From contig JBBJMP010000011.1 of NCBI GenBank assembly GCA_037718865.1, forward strand, positions 1 to 64,000: a stretch of 64,000 nt of DNA, written 5' to 3'. The translations under genes were made by a program, and so were the position numbers. This document shows positions 56,078 through 64,000 of the stretch, one piece after another. The stretch comes from JADCRZ01 sp037718865 (GTDB lineage Bacteria; Bacteroidota; Bacteroidia; Chitinophagales; Chitinophagaceae). A model generated the notes under the pieces. The model made no database searches, had not been told where the DNA came from, and saw nothing but the letters and a program-made list of their open reading frames with translations. How positions within the stretch are numbered: the first letter of the stretch is position 1; the number at the start of each line of letters is the position of its first letter.

Positions 56078-58024
56078 CTAATCGGCTTCAATAGATGGCA
56101 GATTAACAATGAATGTGGAACCAACACCAGGTTCACTGTCAACTAAAATGAAACCCGCATGATTTTCAGCTATCTTTTTACATACAGCCAGGCCGATACC
56201 TGTGCCTTCATACTTTTCTGCGGAATATAATCGTTGAAACAGCAAAAAAATCTTCTCGGAGTATTCTTTTTCGAATCCAATGCCATTGTCCGTTATTACA
56301 ACTTCAATCCTATTTTCATCCGTTTTTCGTGAATGCAGCTTTATTACAGGATGTATATGCGTTTTACTGTACTTAAGCGAATTCGTAATCAGGTTCTGAA
56401 AAAGCTGTCGCATCTGCTCAGGAACTGCCTTAATCCGGGGAAGCTTATTCACCAGAACCTGTGCGTTTTTTGCCTTTATGTTCACGTGAAGATCATGTAT
56501 AACTTCTTTTAAAGTGATATTCAAATCCAATGCGACAAATTCATTATCATCCGAAAGGTGGGAATAAGTGAACAGGTCTTCGATTTGCGCGTTCATTCGC
56601 CGCGCAACCTTATTGATTTTTTCCATGGTGTCCTTGATAGCCGGCGAAAGTGCATCAGTATATTGCATCAGCAACAGATTTGTGTATGTCAAAATTTTAC
56701 GAACAGGTTCTTTAAGGTCGTGCGAAGTTAGCCATGCGTACTGTTCCAGTTCTTTGTTCGACTTTTCCAGTTGATTTCTTTTACGTTCCAGCTCCATTTC
56801 ATTTATTTTTTGGGCTGAGATGTCACGAATAAAAGAGATGAATAATGACTTTCCTTTTTGCCTGGAACGGGAGATGGTCAGCGAAACATAAAATTCCTTC
56901 CCTGATTTATTATAGGCGGTTATTTCAACGGTTTTGTTCAAAATTGTTGACTCACCGGTAGATAATAACCTTGACATACCGGCAGCATGTGCTTCCCTGT
57001 ATTGGTAAGGAATGATGGTATCTGCTAATGGCTGTCCAATCACTTCTTCCGCTTGCCATCCGAAGATTTGTTCGGCTTTAGGATTCCAAAGCAGAATGGT
57101 GCTTTCGTCGTTTATTACGATCACTGCATCAGGCGCATTCTGGATAAGTTGCTGAATATTTTCTTCACGTTCAATAAGCTGTTCATTATAAAATTGCATC
57201 TTTTTTACTGCCTGCTTTTGTTCGGTGACATTTCGAAGAATTCCCTGCGTATATAATGGCACCCCCTCTTCGTACTTGCAACTGATCATTCCTTCAACAG
57301 TTACCTCCTCTCCGGTTTTAGTAACAAAGCAGGTTTCTATAGGCTTCAGAGAAGTATCGCCGGCAATGACCCTTTTCCTGTATTCGTCGTATTTATCTCT
57401 TTCTGATTCCGTAATAAAAGAATAAATCGATACCCCCTCGAGTTCAGCCTGCGTATATCCAAGCGTGTGTTTCCATTCATTATTGACGTAAAGGATTTTC
57501 CCATCCGGTGAAACAATGTGAATAAGGTCATTGGCATTGTCGAACAGGTCCTTGTATTTCTCTTCGCTTTCCGCAAGTTTTCGCTGTTCCTCCTTATGGA
57601 TTTGTAATAGCATGTTCATTGAAATTTCCTGCGCCTCAATGAAGTAGCGTTCCAATTCCTGCACAACAGCTATGGCCAGCCTGGTGTCTGTTGTATATAT
57701 GGGTATTAGGCTCAGCAGTGACATTTTTTGAGCCGTCAACAACATGATGAGGTCGGAAACAGTTATAACGGTCTTGCCTATGGATGGCAGGTTATCATGC
57801 CGTAATTTATCCAGATCCTCTTTTAAGAGGTCGACAGCTGATCCGTTCTCGAGGCTGTTGAGAAATTTAAGCAGGCTGCTTTTTGTTCTTGCAAACAAAG
57901 ATTTCTCTTCCAAAAGGGTAAGCAATGGCTGACTGAAAGAATGTAAATTATCGATATCCTGGTGAACAAGTTCTTCCAGTTTATTCATTCTAACAAATGA
58001 AGCGAAATTTTTTAAATAATTCAT
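56078..58024 (-). CDS. Cytoplasmic PAS-PAS sensor histidine kinase
   Basis: 648 residues, no membrane segment. Residues ~10-155 are an all-helical sensor region of unknown ligand; two PAS domains follow (about 165-275, DLFDNANDLIHIVSPDGKILYVNNEWKHTLGY in part; about 295-410, NAPDAVIVINDESTILLWNPKAEQIFGW). The HisKA histidine is about 431 in WLTSHDLKEPVRKI, and the ATPase has TDNGIGFEKEYSEKIF and GTGIGLAVCKKI. Orphan kinase: no response regulator is nearby. Confidence 0.9.
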   Translation of the reverse strand: MNYLKNFASFVRMNKLEELVHQDIDNLHSFSQPLLTLLEEKSLFARTKSSLLKFLNSLENGSAVDLLKEDLDKLRHDNLPSIGKTVITVSDLIMLLTAQKMSLLSLIPIYTTDTRLAIAVVQELERYFIEAQEISMNMLLQIHKEEQRKLAESEEKYKDLFDNANDLIHIVSPDGKILYVNNEWKHTLGYTQAELEGVSIYSFITESERDKYDEYRKRVIAGDTSLKPIETCFVTKTGEEVTVEGMISCKYEEGVPLYTQGILRNVTEQKQAVKKMQFYNEQLIEREENIQQLIQNAPDAVIVINDESTILLWNPKAEQIFGWQAEEVIGQPLADTIIPYQYREAHAAGMSRLLSTGESTILNKTVEITAYNKSGKEFYVSLTISRSRQKGKSLFISFIRDISAQKINEMELERKRNQLEKSNKELEQYAWLTSHDLKEPVRKILTYTNLLLMQYTDALSPAIKDTMEKINKVARRMNAQIEDLFTYSHLSDDNEFVALDLNITLKEVIHDLHVNIKAKNAQVLVNKLPRIKAVPEQMRQLFQNLITNSLKYSKTHIHPVIKLHSRKTDENRIEVVITDNGIGFEKEYSEKIFLLFQRLYSAEKYEGTGIGLAVCKKIAENHAGFILVDSEPGVGSTFIVNLPSIEAD

Positions 58025-58174
58025 ATGGTTGTACAGCGCAAAACTAATCTATAAAAGATAAATGTTCATGCGGTGATGCTGAAGTAGATGTAAACACCTG
58101 GCGAGTGAGTATTTTTTAAGTGGCTGATTATTGAAATGACCCAGGCCGTAAAACGAGTTAAAAGGCACAAAAAA

Positions 58175-58195
58175 GCCACCGGTTATACCGGTGGC
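58175..58195 (-). terminator. Rho-independent terminator of msrA
   Basis: GCCACCGGT, TAT, ACCGGTGGC: a perfect 9 bp stem, followed on the minus strand by TTTTTTG. It starts 18 bases past the msrA stop. Confidence 0.9.
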
Positions 58196-58213
58196 GCATC
58201 AAATTTTATCCGA

Positions 58214-58870
58214 TCAATTACTTTTGATCTTCTCCTTAAAAACTTTCCCAAATTTTTCCAGCTTGGGACGGATAACATAATAACAATAAGGTTGTGATCC
58301 GTTGTTGTTATAGTAATTCTGATGGTAATTTTCTGCTACATAAAAATTTATGTAAGGGTCAACGGTGGTAACAATTTTTTTATCCCAGGAGCCGCTTTTA
58401 TCCAATTCCCCTTTATAGTGTTCGGCCTTGGATCTTTGTTCATCATTATGAAAGAATATCACACTTCTGTACTGCGGGCCAACGTCATTTCCCTGCCTGT
58501 TCAGCGTGGTGGGATCATGGCTTTGCCAGAAAACTTCCAGCAATTCATCGTAGGTAATTTGGGATGGGTCAAAAACAATCTGAACTACTTCTGCATGGCC
58601 GGTCTGTTTATCACAAACCTGTTCATATGTAGGGTTTGCAACATGTCCTCCGCTGTATCCTGATGTAACTTTCAATACCCCTTTTAATTGTTGAAATATG
58701 GCCTCCGTGCACCAAAAACAGCCGGTACCGAAGGTGGCCGTATCTGCATTGGTACCGTTGGCAAAACTAACGTCGTTGTTCATTTTTTTTGTATTTTCTT
58801 TTTGCGCGCAGGAACTGCTTAGGATGGTTGATATGCTCAAAATAGTAAGTAGAGTAATCGTTTTTATCAT
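58214..58870 (-). CDS. msrA: Peptide-methionine (S)-S-oxide reductase, lipoprotein form
   Basis: 218 residues. The catalytic motif is GTGCFWCTEAIFQ, with the nucleophile cysteine near residue 53; downstream are SGYSGGHVANPTYEQVCD, HAEVVQIVFDP and QYRSVIFFHNDEQ. An N-terminal signal ending SSSCAQKEN makes it a predicted lipoprotein repairing oxidised envelope proteins. It has its own terminator. Confidence 0.94.
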   Translation of the reverse strand: MIKTITLLTILSISTILSSSCAQKENTKKMNNDVSFANGTNADTATFGTGCFWCTEAIFQQLKGVLKVTSGYSGGHVANPTYEQVCDKQTGHAEVVQIVFDPSQITYDELLEVFWQSHDPTTLNRQGNDVGPQYRSVIFFHNDEQRSKAEHYKGELDKSGSWDKKIVTTVDPYINFYVAENYHQNYYNNNGSQPYCYYVIRPKLEKFGKVFKEKIKSN

Positions 58871-59049
58871 AAGTATATTTTAGAATTGATCTAAAAACGA
58901 CTCAATTTACGAATGTCTGTTGATTATTATGTATCGGGATCGGTGACAGGGATGTTAATTACCAGATCCTTAACGGAGCAAGCGGATTACTGGCAGGAAA
59001 GAAACGGGATGAGGTGATGGCTGGTAGGGGAGTACTCAATGAATAGCTA

Positions 59050-59958
59050 TTATTTTTTCAATGCCATTTTAGATCCTAAAACGATCTCTTCTTCGGCCAG
59101 TATCACAGGTCTGACGGACTGATCAGAATAGACGAGGTGAAGTTTACCGGATCGATAATCAACATTCGCCACTTTGTTTAGTAACAGATTAAAATGCCTT
59201 AATGAATTAGGCGTATATACGGCCAGGCCCTTTACGGTGCCTACCCGGGTTTTTTTTCCTTGCAATGAAATGTAATCAACAGAAACATCACCGTACACGG
59301 ACATATTGCCCGTGCGGTTAAATGTCATCTTTAAACTGGGAATAGTATCTCTATCCATATTAAATGTGACGTCTGACAGGATTACTTTCGCATTGGATTC
59401 GCCAACACGAACAATGATCGGCATGGAAATACCAAAAATGGGTACCATGCGTACGGAAATGGCATCTGTTTCGGGCTGCTTTTCACCCAGCGGCTGTTCT
59501 TTCGGCACGGCCCTGAAATATAAATGGGAGCGATATTCACCCGGCACCAATTCGTTTTTGCGGGTAACCTGCACTTTCACGGTTTGGGCTTCATTTGGCC
59601 CTAACGTAACACTGCGTGGAAATAAGCGAAGATATTTGTCAGCAAAATGCTGCGCCGAATCGGGCAATTCGATTTTTTCAAATGTGCCATCATCCGTCAT
59701 CCGGATTTGTATAAACGAAATCAAAAAGGTAGCGGAATCACTGCCTGTGTTGGCAATATTCAGTTCTTCAGACCGCTTGGCGTTTTCAAAAACGACCCTT
59801 TTTGGAGTAACCAACAGGTTACCCTGCCCTAAACTTTTACCCGGGGAAAACAGCAAATAAATCAAGGGACCCAATATTAAAGCCGTGGGAATTTGAAGAA
59901 ATGATTTCCTTTTTTTTGTCAGTGAAGGGCAGATTACACATAATGGATAGATTGGCAT
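59050..59958 (-). CDS. PapD-like periplasmic chaperone of the DUF4402 operon
   Basis: 302 residues from the ATG at 59958, followed by a long signal (to about residue 45, GKSLGQG); the frame to 60066 overlaps the upstream gene's end and terminator. The first domain reads LVTPKRVVFENAKRSEELNIANTGSDSATFLISF, a PapD/Ig-like N-terminal strand pattern, then VTLGPNEAQTVKVQV and GEYRSHLYFRAVP. The second domain is beta-rich and longer than classical PapD chaperones. By context it escorts DUF4402 subunits in the periplasm. It is separated from the upstream DUF4402 gene by a terminator, so it may be read at lower level. Confidence 0.72.
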   Translation of the reverse strand: MPIYPLCVICPSLTKKRKSFLQIPTALILGPLIYLLFSPGKSLGQGNLLVTPKRVVFENAKRSEELNIANTGSDSATFLISFIQIRMTDDGTFEKIELPDSAQHFADKYLRLFPRSVTLGPNEAQTVKVQVTRKNELVPGEYRSHLYFRAVPKEQPLGEKQPETDAISVRMVPIFGISMPIIVRVGESNAKVILSDVTFNMDRDTIPSLKMTFNRTGNMSVYGDVSVDYISLQGKKTRVGTVKGLAVYTPNSLRHFNLLLNKVANVDYRSGKLHLVYSDQSVRPVILAEEEIVLGSKMALKK

Positions 59959-60023
59959 GAAAAAACAAAAATTCTGGAAAACAGCATTAACCAGTTCCTT
60001 AAGCGCTCGATGTTGAAAAAATG

Positions 60024-60048
60024 AAAAAGACCTGTTGCCGGCCTTTTT
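60024..60048 (-). terminator. Terminator between DUF4402 gene and chaperone gene
   Basis: AAAAAGACC, a 7-base loop, GGCCTTTTT: a 9 bp stem with one G-T pair, followed on the minus strand by ATTTTTTC. It probably lowers chaperone expression relative to subunits. Confidence 0.75.
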
Positions 60049-60062
60049 CAATAAGGTAAAAG

Positions 60063-60581
60063 TCAATTATAATTTACGGTAACATCAAAGTTGCCAGAAG
60101 TATAAACACCCGCTGGTTGGCCTGCGGCAACAGTCAGTGTAGCGCCAACAGTAATATTCTGTGTACCTCCTGTCAACGCACCAGTTCCTGAGGGAGTGCT
60201 GGTAAAAAGAGTTGCATCCATGGTGTTTGCAGGAACTGTAGCATGAATCAGGGAAACCGCAGCAGTTGGCAACGTGATAGCATAAGTATAAGTTCCTGTG
60301 CCGGTAACCGTAAACGCAGCGGCTGTAACTGTTCCTGTAGTAGCTGGAAGCGTTACCCCTGAAGTGCGGGTACGTGTGCCGGCCGGAGCCAACACAACCG
60401 TACCACCGGTTGCGGCCTGAACCGATACGTTGCCAAAACTCATATCAGCCGTTTTTGCTATGCTGATGGGCGTTACAATGGTAGCGGTAGCCGTGGCGGT
60501 AGCCGTAGCCTGTGCATTGACGTTAGTAAAGAACACTATAAGCAATAGTGCTGAAGCGATCAATTTGAACATGTTTTTCAT
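60063..60581 (-). CDS. DUF4402-domain secreted protein, candidate pilus-type subunit
   Basis: 172 residues. A signal peptide ending FTNVNAQ is followed by an alternating Ala-Thr run, then the DUF4402 body: ISIAKTADMSFGNVSVQAATGGTVVLAPAG, FTVTGTGTYTYAITLP, and the final strand GVYTSGNFDVTVNYN. The alternating N-terminal extension and hydrophobic last strand are the kind of features used for strand exchange in chaperone-usher fibres; that is inference. It lies between the usher-like gene and the chaperone gene. Confidence 0.8.
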   Translation of the reverse strand: MKNMFKLIASALLLIVFFTNVNAQATATATATATIVTPISIAKTADMSFGNVSVQAATGGTVVLAPAGTRTRTSGVTLPATTGTVTAAAFTVTGTGTYTYAITLPTAAVSLIHATVPANTMDATLFTSTPSGTGALTGGTQNITVGATLTVAAGQPAGVYTSGNFDVTVNYN

Positions 60582-60662
60582 TTTAGGATTTAGTTGATTT
60601 CTGATTAAAAATATTTTATAATTAACGCGTTTATACGTTTAAAATTGCAATGGCCAGGCAGG

Positions 60663-63272
60663 CTAGTTTTCAGTAACCTCTTCAGTATATACAATAAATC
60701 GGAGCCCGTCCACGACATCGCCTTCCCTGCCTGGAGTAATGGTAAATGATGCATTGACCTCAGCCGCCACCATGTGCAGTTTAAGCAGTTGTGCCTGGTC
60801 GATCCGGGCCGTATAATTACCAGGAGCCAGGCCAAGGTAGCTGAAATACCCGTCAGATTCTGAGATCACCCGGCTGACAAGCACAGCATCGCTGTTATAG
60901 ATTTTTATGATCATACGCCCGAGCCCGGTTAAACTTTTGGCCCTTAGTAAAACGGTTCCTGAAACCTCGCCGACCACAGCTACCGGAACTTCGATCTGTT
61001 TAAAGTAATTAGGCTCCACAGCTACGCTGATCGATTGATTTTTTAGCTGCCAGGCTATATTATCAAAACTGTTTTTGTTTAATTCGATAAGATAACTCAC
61101 ATAGGATTCCAGGTTGTTTACCTGGAATGTGGTATCCCGGTCATTGCGTTCTATCTGGCCTCCATTAACATGGAATTTTAACCCAGGGGCCTTCGGTTCG
61201 TTTGATTCACGTACCCCGTTGCAGTTCAGGTCGAGGAATGGTAAAATGACCAATCCTCCCCGACCAACATTAGGCTGATTGTTTGCTTTCAGGTTTTTCG
61301 TGATGTCATTATACATCAGGCTTCCTCTGGCCGACTGGGTCATTTCCGTTGACTTAGCCGATTGCCTGACAGCGAAAAAAGTTTGTGCAAAGGAAAAATT
61401 ATAACGTAAACCCATACCTGCATAACTTGCTTCATTGATCATATCCTCTTCATAAAATATGTTCAGATAGCCATTCTTAAAAATAGCCTTTTCCGCTTCG
61501 CCCCTTAATGTACTGAAATTGTGCTGACGATATTCGTACTGTGCCTGTGGAGTTAAACGGATGCCGGCAGGAAGACGGAAACTCATGGAAACATTACTGA
61601 ATACCAGGGGATTTTTAAGATCAGTAAATATGGCAAAAGTAGTGACATTGGAACTCACTCCTGCATAAACACCAGACACCAGCAATTCGCCGGTCGTTTG
61701 CCTCAATTTTGGCAGCCTGTACCGGTTCAGCGTCAGCCGGGAAAACGCGGTGAACTTCCTGCCCCGGAAAGGCATGGAAATAATTGCTTTCTGCTCTTCC
61801 AGGTAGTTATACCGGACAGCCATTTGATTTTTATCGTACTTCACATACAGCAGGTCCACCTGCAGGTTAGAGGGCCGGCGGTAAGTAAGCACTCCTTTCG
61901 ATCTGACACCATATGTATGCTCACCGGATAGCAGCAGTCCCGACCCCAGTCTTACGGAGGCGTTCACGAACGGCATATGTTTCCCCGATTCAACAGAAGA
62001 GAGGTATTCCGTGCCGCCACCTATGGTGATATTTCTGCTCAGTCCATAGCTGACGCTGGCCCTTGCAAAGCGACTCTTATATTCATCTTTCACAAAACCT
62101 GCTGTAACACTATATTCAAGCTGGTGTAACGGAATAAAATTGAAAGGAATGCTGACGTTCTGTTCCTTAACCCGTTCTTCTCCCCAGGGCCCATAATAAC
62201 GAAGTTTTACCAGGGAGTTTCCATACACGATAGGCACCTGAAAAGTAAAAAAACCTGATGCATCGGCTTTGGTATAATCGACAAGTACATTATTGACATA
62301 CAATTCCACCATCCAACCCGGTTCCGTATTATTACTCATCGTATACGTTCCGAAGGAGCGCCTGTATGTGGTTGGGGTATTCGTAATGTGAAGGCCGATA
62401 ATGGGATCGTAGATGGATGATGTTGACTGGGTAAATAGTTTGCCAGCGGTAAACTGTCGAAGGGTTGGATTATCGTTGTTCACATATCTCCAGCGGTAAA
62501 ATTGTTGCTTGCCGCTAAAGGGTTGGTCGCTATTATAATTTAAATATGCGTTTGCTTCCCCACCCAAAACAATTGCCCCGAGCCCAAGATTGATCCTTGT
62601 AGTATTTTGTCCTTTGGGTGCATGGTTTGACATCACCGACCAGTCTGCCATCCCGAGATGAAACAGCGAAAAGCTTCTTTTAATTGTGGTATCGGCCTTT
62701 TTTTCTCCTTTAAGCTGGCTGATGTTAAGGCGCATTTGTTCCTGTTGCATTTCACGGATGGCCGGCAATTCTAATTTTGTAGTTAGCGTCATGGAAAGGC
62801 TGCGAAACTGGAATACACATGCTAACCCGAATATGTGATCGAAGTGAACGGATTTCAAATAGACGTCGGTCTCGGTTTGAATGAGATCGTCCGGCTCAAC
62901 CTTAAATAACTGATCCTGGTAAACGACCTGATTAGTTGCTTTATCAATCACAAATATGGCTTTGGGATGTATAAAGAATCCGCTGATTGTATCGTAGTCC
63001 GGTGAAGCGTTATTTTTGATCTTTAAAAAATCAAACAGCTCTTTTACGGGTAGGTACACTTCCTGTCCATGAATGATTGCCAGGATATCGATAATGCCTA
63101 TGCGCTGCACATTCAATGAAATTGAAACTTCCTCATAACCATCCTTCAACTGGCCTTGGCCGGCTTCAGGCTTGAGCAAGAAAAAAAACAGCGTGATCAT
63201 TACAAAACGCCAACAGGAGACATGACTGCACCGATTGCTGGATTTCTGTAAATATGAATAAGTGCCGGCCAT
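60663..63272 (-). CDS. Usher-like large outer-membrane protein of the DUF4402 operon
   Basis: 869 residues with an exceptionally long N-terminal signal (hydrophobic core MITLFFFLLKPEAGQGQ at about 25-41). A short domain with YLPVKELFDFLKI resembles usher/TcfC-type N-terminal modules. The middle is a long beta-barrel with an usher-like segment WMVELYVNNVLVDYTKADASGFFTFQVPIVYGNS (in part) and KLRYYGPWGEERV. The C-terminus holds an FLDLNCNGVRESNEP Ca-binding-like loop and carboxypeptidase-like Ig domains (ISESDGYFSYLGLAPGNYTARI). No plug or TonB box is seen. It is a candidate secretion pore for the DUF4402 subunits. Confidence 0.68.
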   Translation of the reverse strand: MAGTYSYLQKSSNRCSHVSCWRFVMITLFFFLLKPEAGQGQLKDGYEEVSISLNVQRIGIIDILAIIHGQEVYLPVKELFDFLKIKNNASPDYDTISGFFIHPKAIFVIDKATNQVVYQDQLFKVEPDDLIQTETDVYLKSVHFDHIFGLACVFQFRSLSMTLTTKLELPAIREMQQEQMRLNISQLKGEKKADTTIKRSFSLFHLGMADWSVMSNHAPKGQNTTRINLGLGAIVLGGEANAYLNYNSDQPFSGKQQFYRWRYVNNDNPTLRQFTAGKLFTQSTSSIYDPIIGLHITNTPTTYRRSFGTYTMSNNTEPGWMVELYVNNVLVDYTKADASGFFTFQVPIVYGNSLVKLRYYGPWGEERVKEQNVSIPFNFIPLHQLEYSVTAGFVKDEYKSRFARASVSYGLSRNITIGGGTEYLSSVESGKHMPFVNASVRLGSGLLLSGEHTYGVRSKGVLTYRRPSNLQVDLLYVKYDKNQMAVRYNYLEEQKAIISMPFRGRKFTAFSRLTLNRYRLPKLRQTTGELLVSGVYAGVSSNVTTFAIFTDLKNPLVFSNVSMSFRLPAGIRLTPQAQYEYRQHNFSTLRGEAEKAIFKNGYLNIFYEEDMINEASYAGMGLRYNFSFAQTFFAVRQSAKSTEMTQSARGSLMYNDITKNLKANNQPNVGRGGLVILPFLDLNCNGVRESNEPKAPGLKFHVNGGQIERNDRDTTFQVNNLESYVSYLIELNKNSFDNIAWQLKNQSISVAVEPNYFKQIEVPVAVVGEVSGTVLLRAKSLTGLGRMIIKIYNSDAVLVSRVISESDGYFSYLGLAPGNYTARIDQAQLLKLHMVAAEVNASFTITPGREGDVVDGLRFIVYTEEVTEN

Positions 63273-63296
63273 TTAAAGATGTAGAAATTATCTATA

Positions 63297-63830
63297 TTAT
63301 TCCTGGTTAAATGTTATAAAAAAAATACCGCTGTAAGAACCAGGTATGGTAACTTGCGGAGGACCTACAGTAAGCGTACCGCCAATATTTACCTGCGTTC
63401 GACCCGGTGCAGGAACAATGGTTGAAAACGGAGAAGCCGGTGCTGAATTATTGAGACGTAAAGACATAGAGCCTCCATTGCTTCCGGTCAGCGTGGCATC
63501 AGGTCCGTTTAAGATAGAGACAATGGTTCCTTCAGGGGCTTCAATTTCAAAAATAGACTGAAAGTAGGGTATGCCCATATTAAGCGGAACCACAGCGCCG
63601 GTTACGGACCTGGAACCGCTGGTAGAAATGATTATTGATCCTCCATTAGCACCAGGATGAAAAGCGCCGAAACTCATATGCTGAATGGTAAATACTGTTA
63701 TGCTTCCGGGGTCGCCAGGCAAGGGGTCAGTAGGTGTTTGCGCAAAAGAACAAAAGGAAACCAAACTTAGTAAAACAACAAACAATAATTTAGTGATCCA
63801 TGCATGTTGCTTATTTAATTCGTTTTTCAT
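63297..63830 (-). CDS. DUF4402-domain secreted protein, second subunit
   Basis: 177 residues with a signal peptide ending SFCSFAQ, a proline-rich linker (TPTDPLPGDPGSI), then the DUF4402 pattern TVFTIQHMSFGAFHPGANGGSIIISTSGSRSV (in part) and terminal strand GSYSGIFFITFNQE. It starts 7 bases after the upstream stop and ends 24 bases before the usher-like gene, so it is in one transcript with them. It differs enough from the other DUF4402 protein to be a distinct component, possibly tip versus shaft. Confidence 0.8.
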   Translation of the reverse strand: MKNELNKQHAWITKLLFVVLLSLVSFCSFAQTPTDPLPGDPGSITVFTIQHMSFGAFHPGANGGSIIISTSGSRSVTGAVVPLNMGIPYFQSIFEIEAPEGTIVSILNGPDATLTGSNGGSMSLRLNNSAPASPFSTIVPAPGRTQVNIGGTLTVGPPQVTIPGSYSGIFFITFNQE

Positions 63831-63837
63831 AGAGATA

Positions 63838-64000
63838 TTATTCTATATAGATAGTCTCGCCATATCGAATTTTACCTTTTAATAATTGTAAAAAATATAT
63901 TCCTGGTGGCAGTCCTTGATGGATCTCAAAAATATAATGTGAAGATTCTTCTGTATGTTCTATTGTTCGACTATTTATCCGTTTACCTTCAACATTACTC
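63838..64000 (-). CDS. 3' end of a type IX secretion cargo protein (T9SS sorting domain)
   Basis: Partial: the 5' part lies beyond the right edge. The 53 visible codons read NVEGKRINSRTIEHTEES, then FEIHQGLPPGIYFLQLLKGKI and RYGETIYIE before TAA at 63838-63840. This is a T9SS type A C-terminal sorting domain (short strand, Gly-Ile-Tyr-Phe turn, basic terminal strand). Its stop is 7 bases before the DUF4402 gene, so it is probably the first known gene of that operon. Confidence 0.8.
   Translation of the reverse strand, partial: SNVEGKRINSRTIEHTEESSHYIFEIHQGLPPGIYFLQLLKGKIRYGETIYIE

Noticed and set aside
58322..58663. 113-codon plus-strand frame
   Set aside because: Antisense shadow of the well-supported msrA gene.
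60605..60835. 76-codon minus-strand frame overlapping the end of the usher-like gene
   Set aside because: It is a shifted-frame shadow of the usher gene end with no signal or domain.

Overview
The window looks like chromosome from a Bacteroidota species, most likely Chitinophagaceae. Evidence: a SusC/SusD pair, carboxypeptidase-like TonB receptors, Bacteroidota-type lipoprotein signals, a type IX secretion C-terminal sorting domain at the right edge, DUF6443/RHS proteins, LytS/LytTR remnants, and TAnnTTTG promoter boxes. The family assignment is inference from protein style only. No rRNA, tRNA or CRISPR array was found.

Layout. 1-545: tandem ~272 bp repeat that includes a copy of the end of the neighbouring gene. 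515-8000: housekeeping genes (Fe-S membrane oxidoreductase, PyrR-like phosphoribosyltransferase, DUF2279 protein, phosphohexomutase, YchF, SpmA-SpmB fusion). 7983-15330: a minus-strand SusC-SusD-DUF4397-FAS1 operon with a DeoR-type regulator upstream. 15638-18979: a MutS2-like protein without Smr domain and a secreted serine hydrolase. 19170-29970: accessory island with two giant RHS-type secreted proteins, a toxin-like RHS C-terminus, candidate immunity genes, a repeated hairpin element and an intact IS1595-type insertion sequence whose 8 bp target duplication can be read. 29969-32668: RidA, D-threonine-aldolase-like enzyme and M19 dipeptidase. 32808-35981: CBS protein, MetZ, OsmC and MetX. 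36062-47253: assimilatory sulfate reduction (cysH-cysD-cysN-cobA-cysJ-cysI-cysG/TauE fusion) followed by a TonB receptor that has lost its N-terminus. 47254-48630: a sparse stretch ending in a lytS/lytR deletion fusion with an in-frame amber codon. 48537-58870: TIM-barrel isomerase, ROK kinase, SIS isomerase, glycosyltransferase, M1 peptidase, peptide-binding lipoprotein, PAS histidine kinase, MsrA. 59050-64000: chaperone/usher-like operon with two DUF4402 proteins, a large usher-like outer-membrane protein, a PapD-like chaperone and the tail of a T9SS-sorted protein.

How it works together. CysD/CysN activate sulfate to APS; CysH, with four iron-sulfur-type cysteines, probably reduces APS directly, as no APS kinase is present. 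CysI/CysJ reduce sulfite to sulfide; CobA and the CysG domain make the siroheme CysI needs. MetX and MetZ can put the sulfide into homocysteine. A 19-base inverted repeat, TCTACAANNATNNTAGACT, lies upstream of cysH and also over the -7 box of the truncated TonB receptor, suggesting one regulator for both.

Best candidates for something new: the DUF4402/usher/chaperone operon next to a T9SS cargo; the shared sulfur operator; the RHS toxin end with flanking hairpin repeats; the lytS'-'lytR fusion; and short tandem repeats that sit at or just after stop codons of several unrelated genes.
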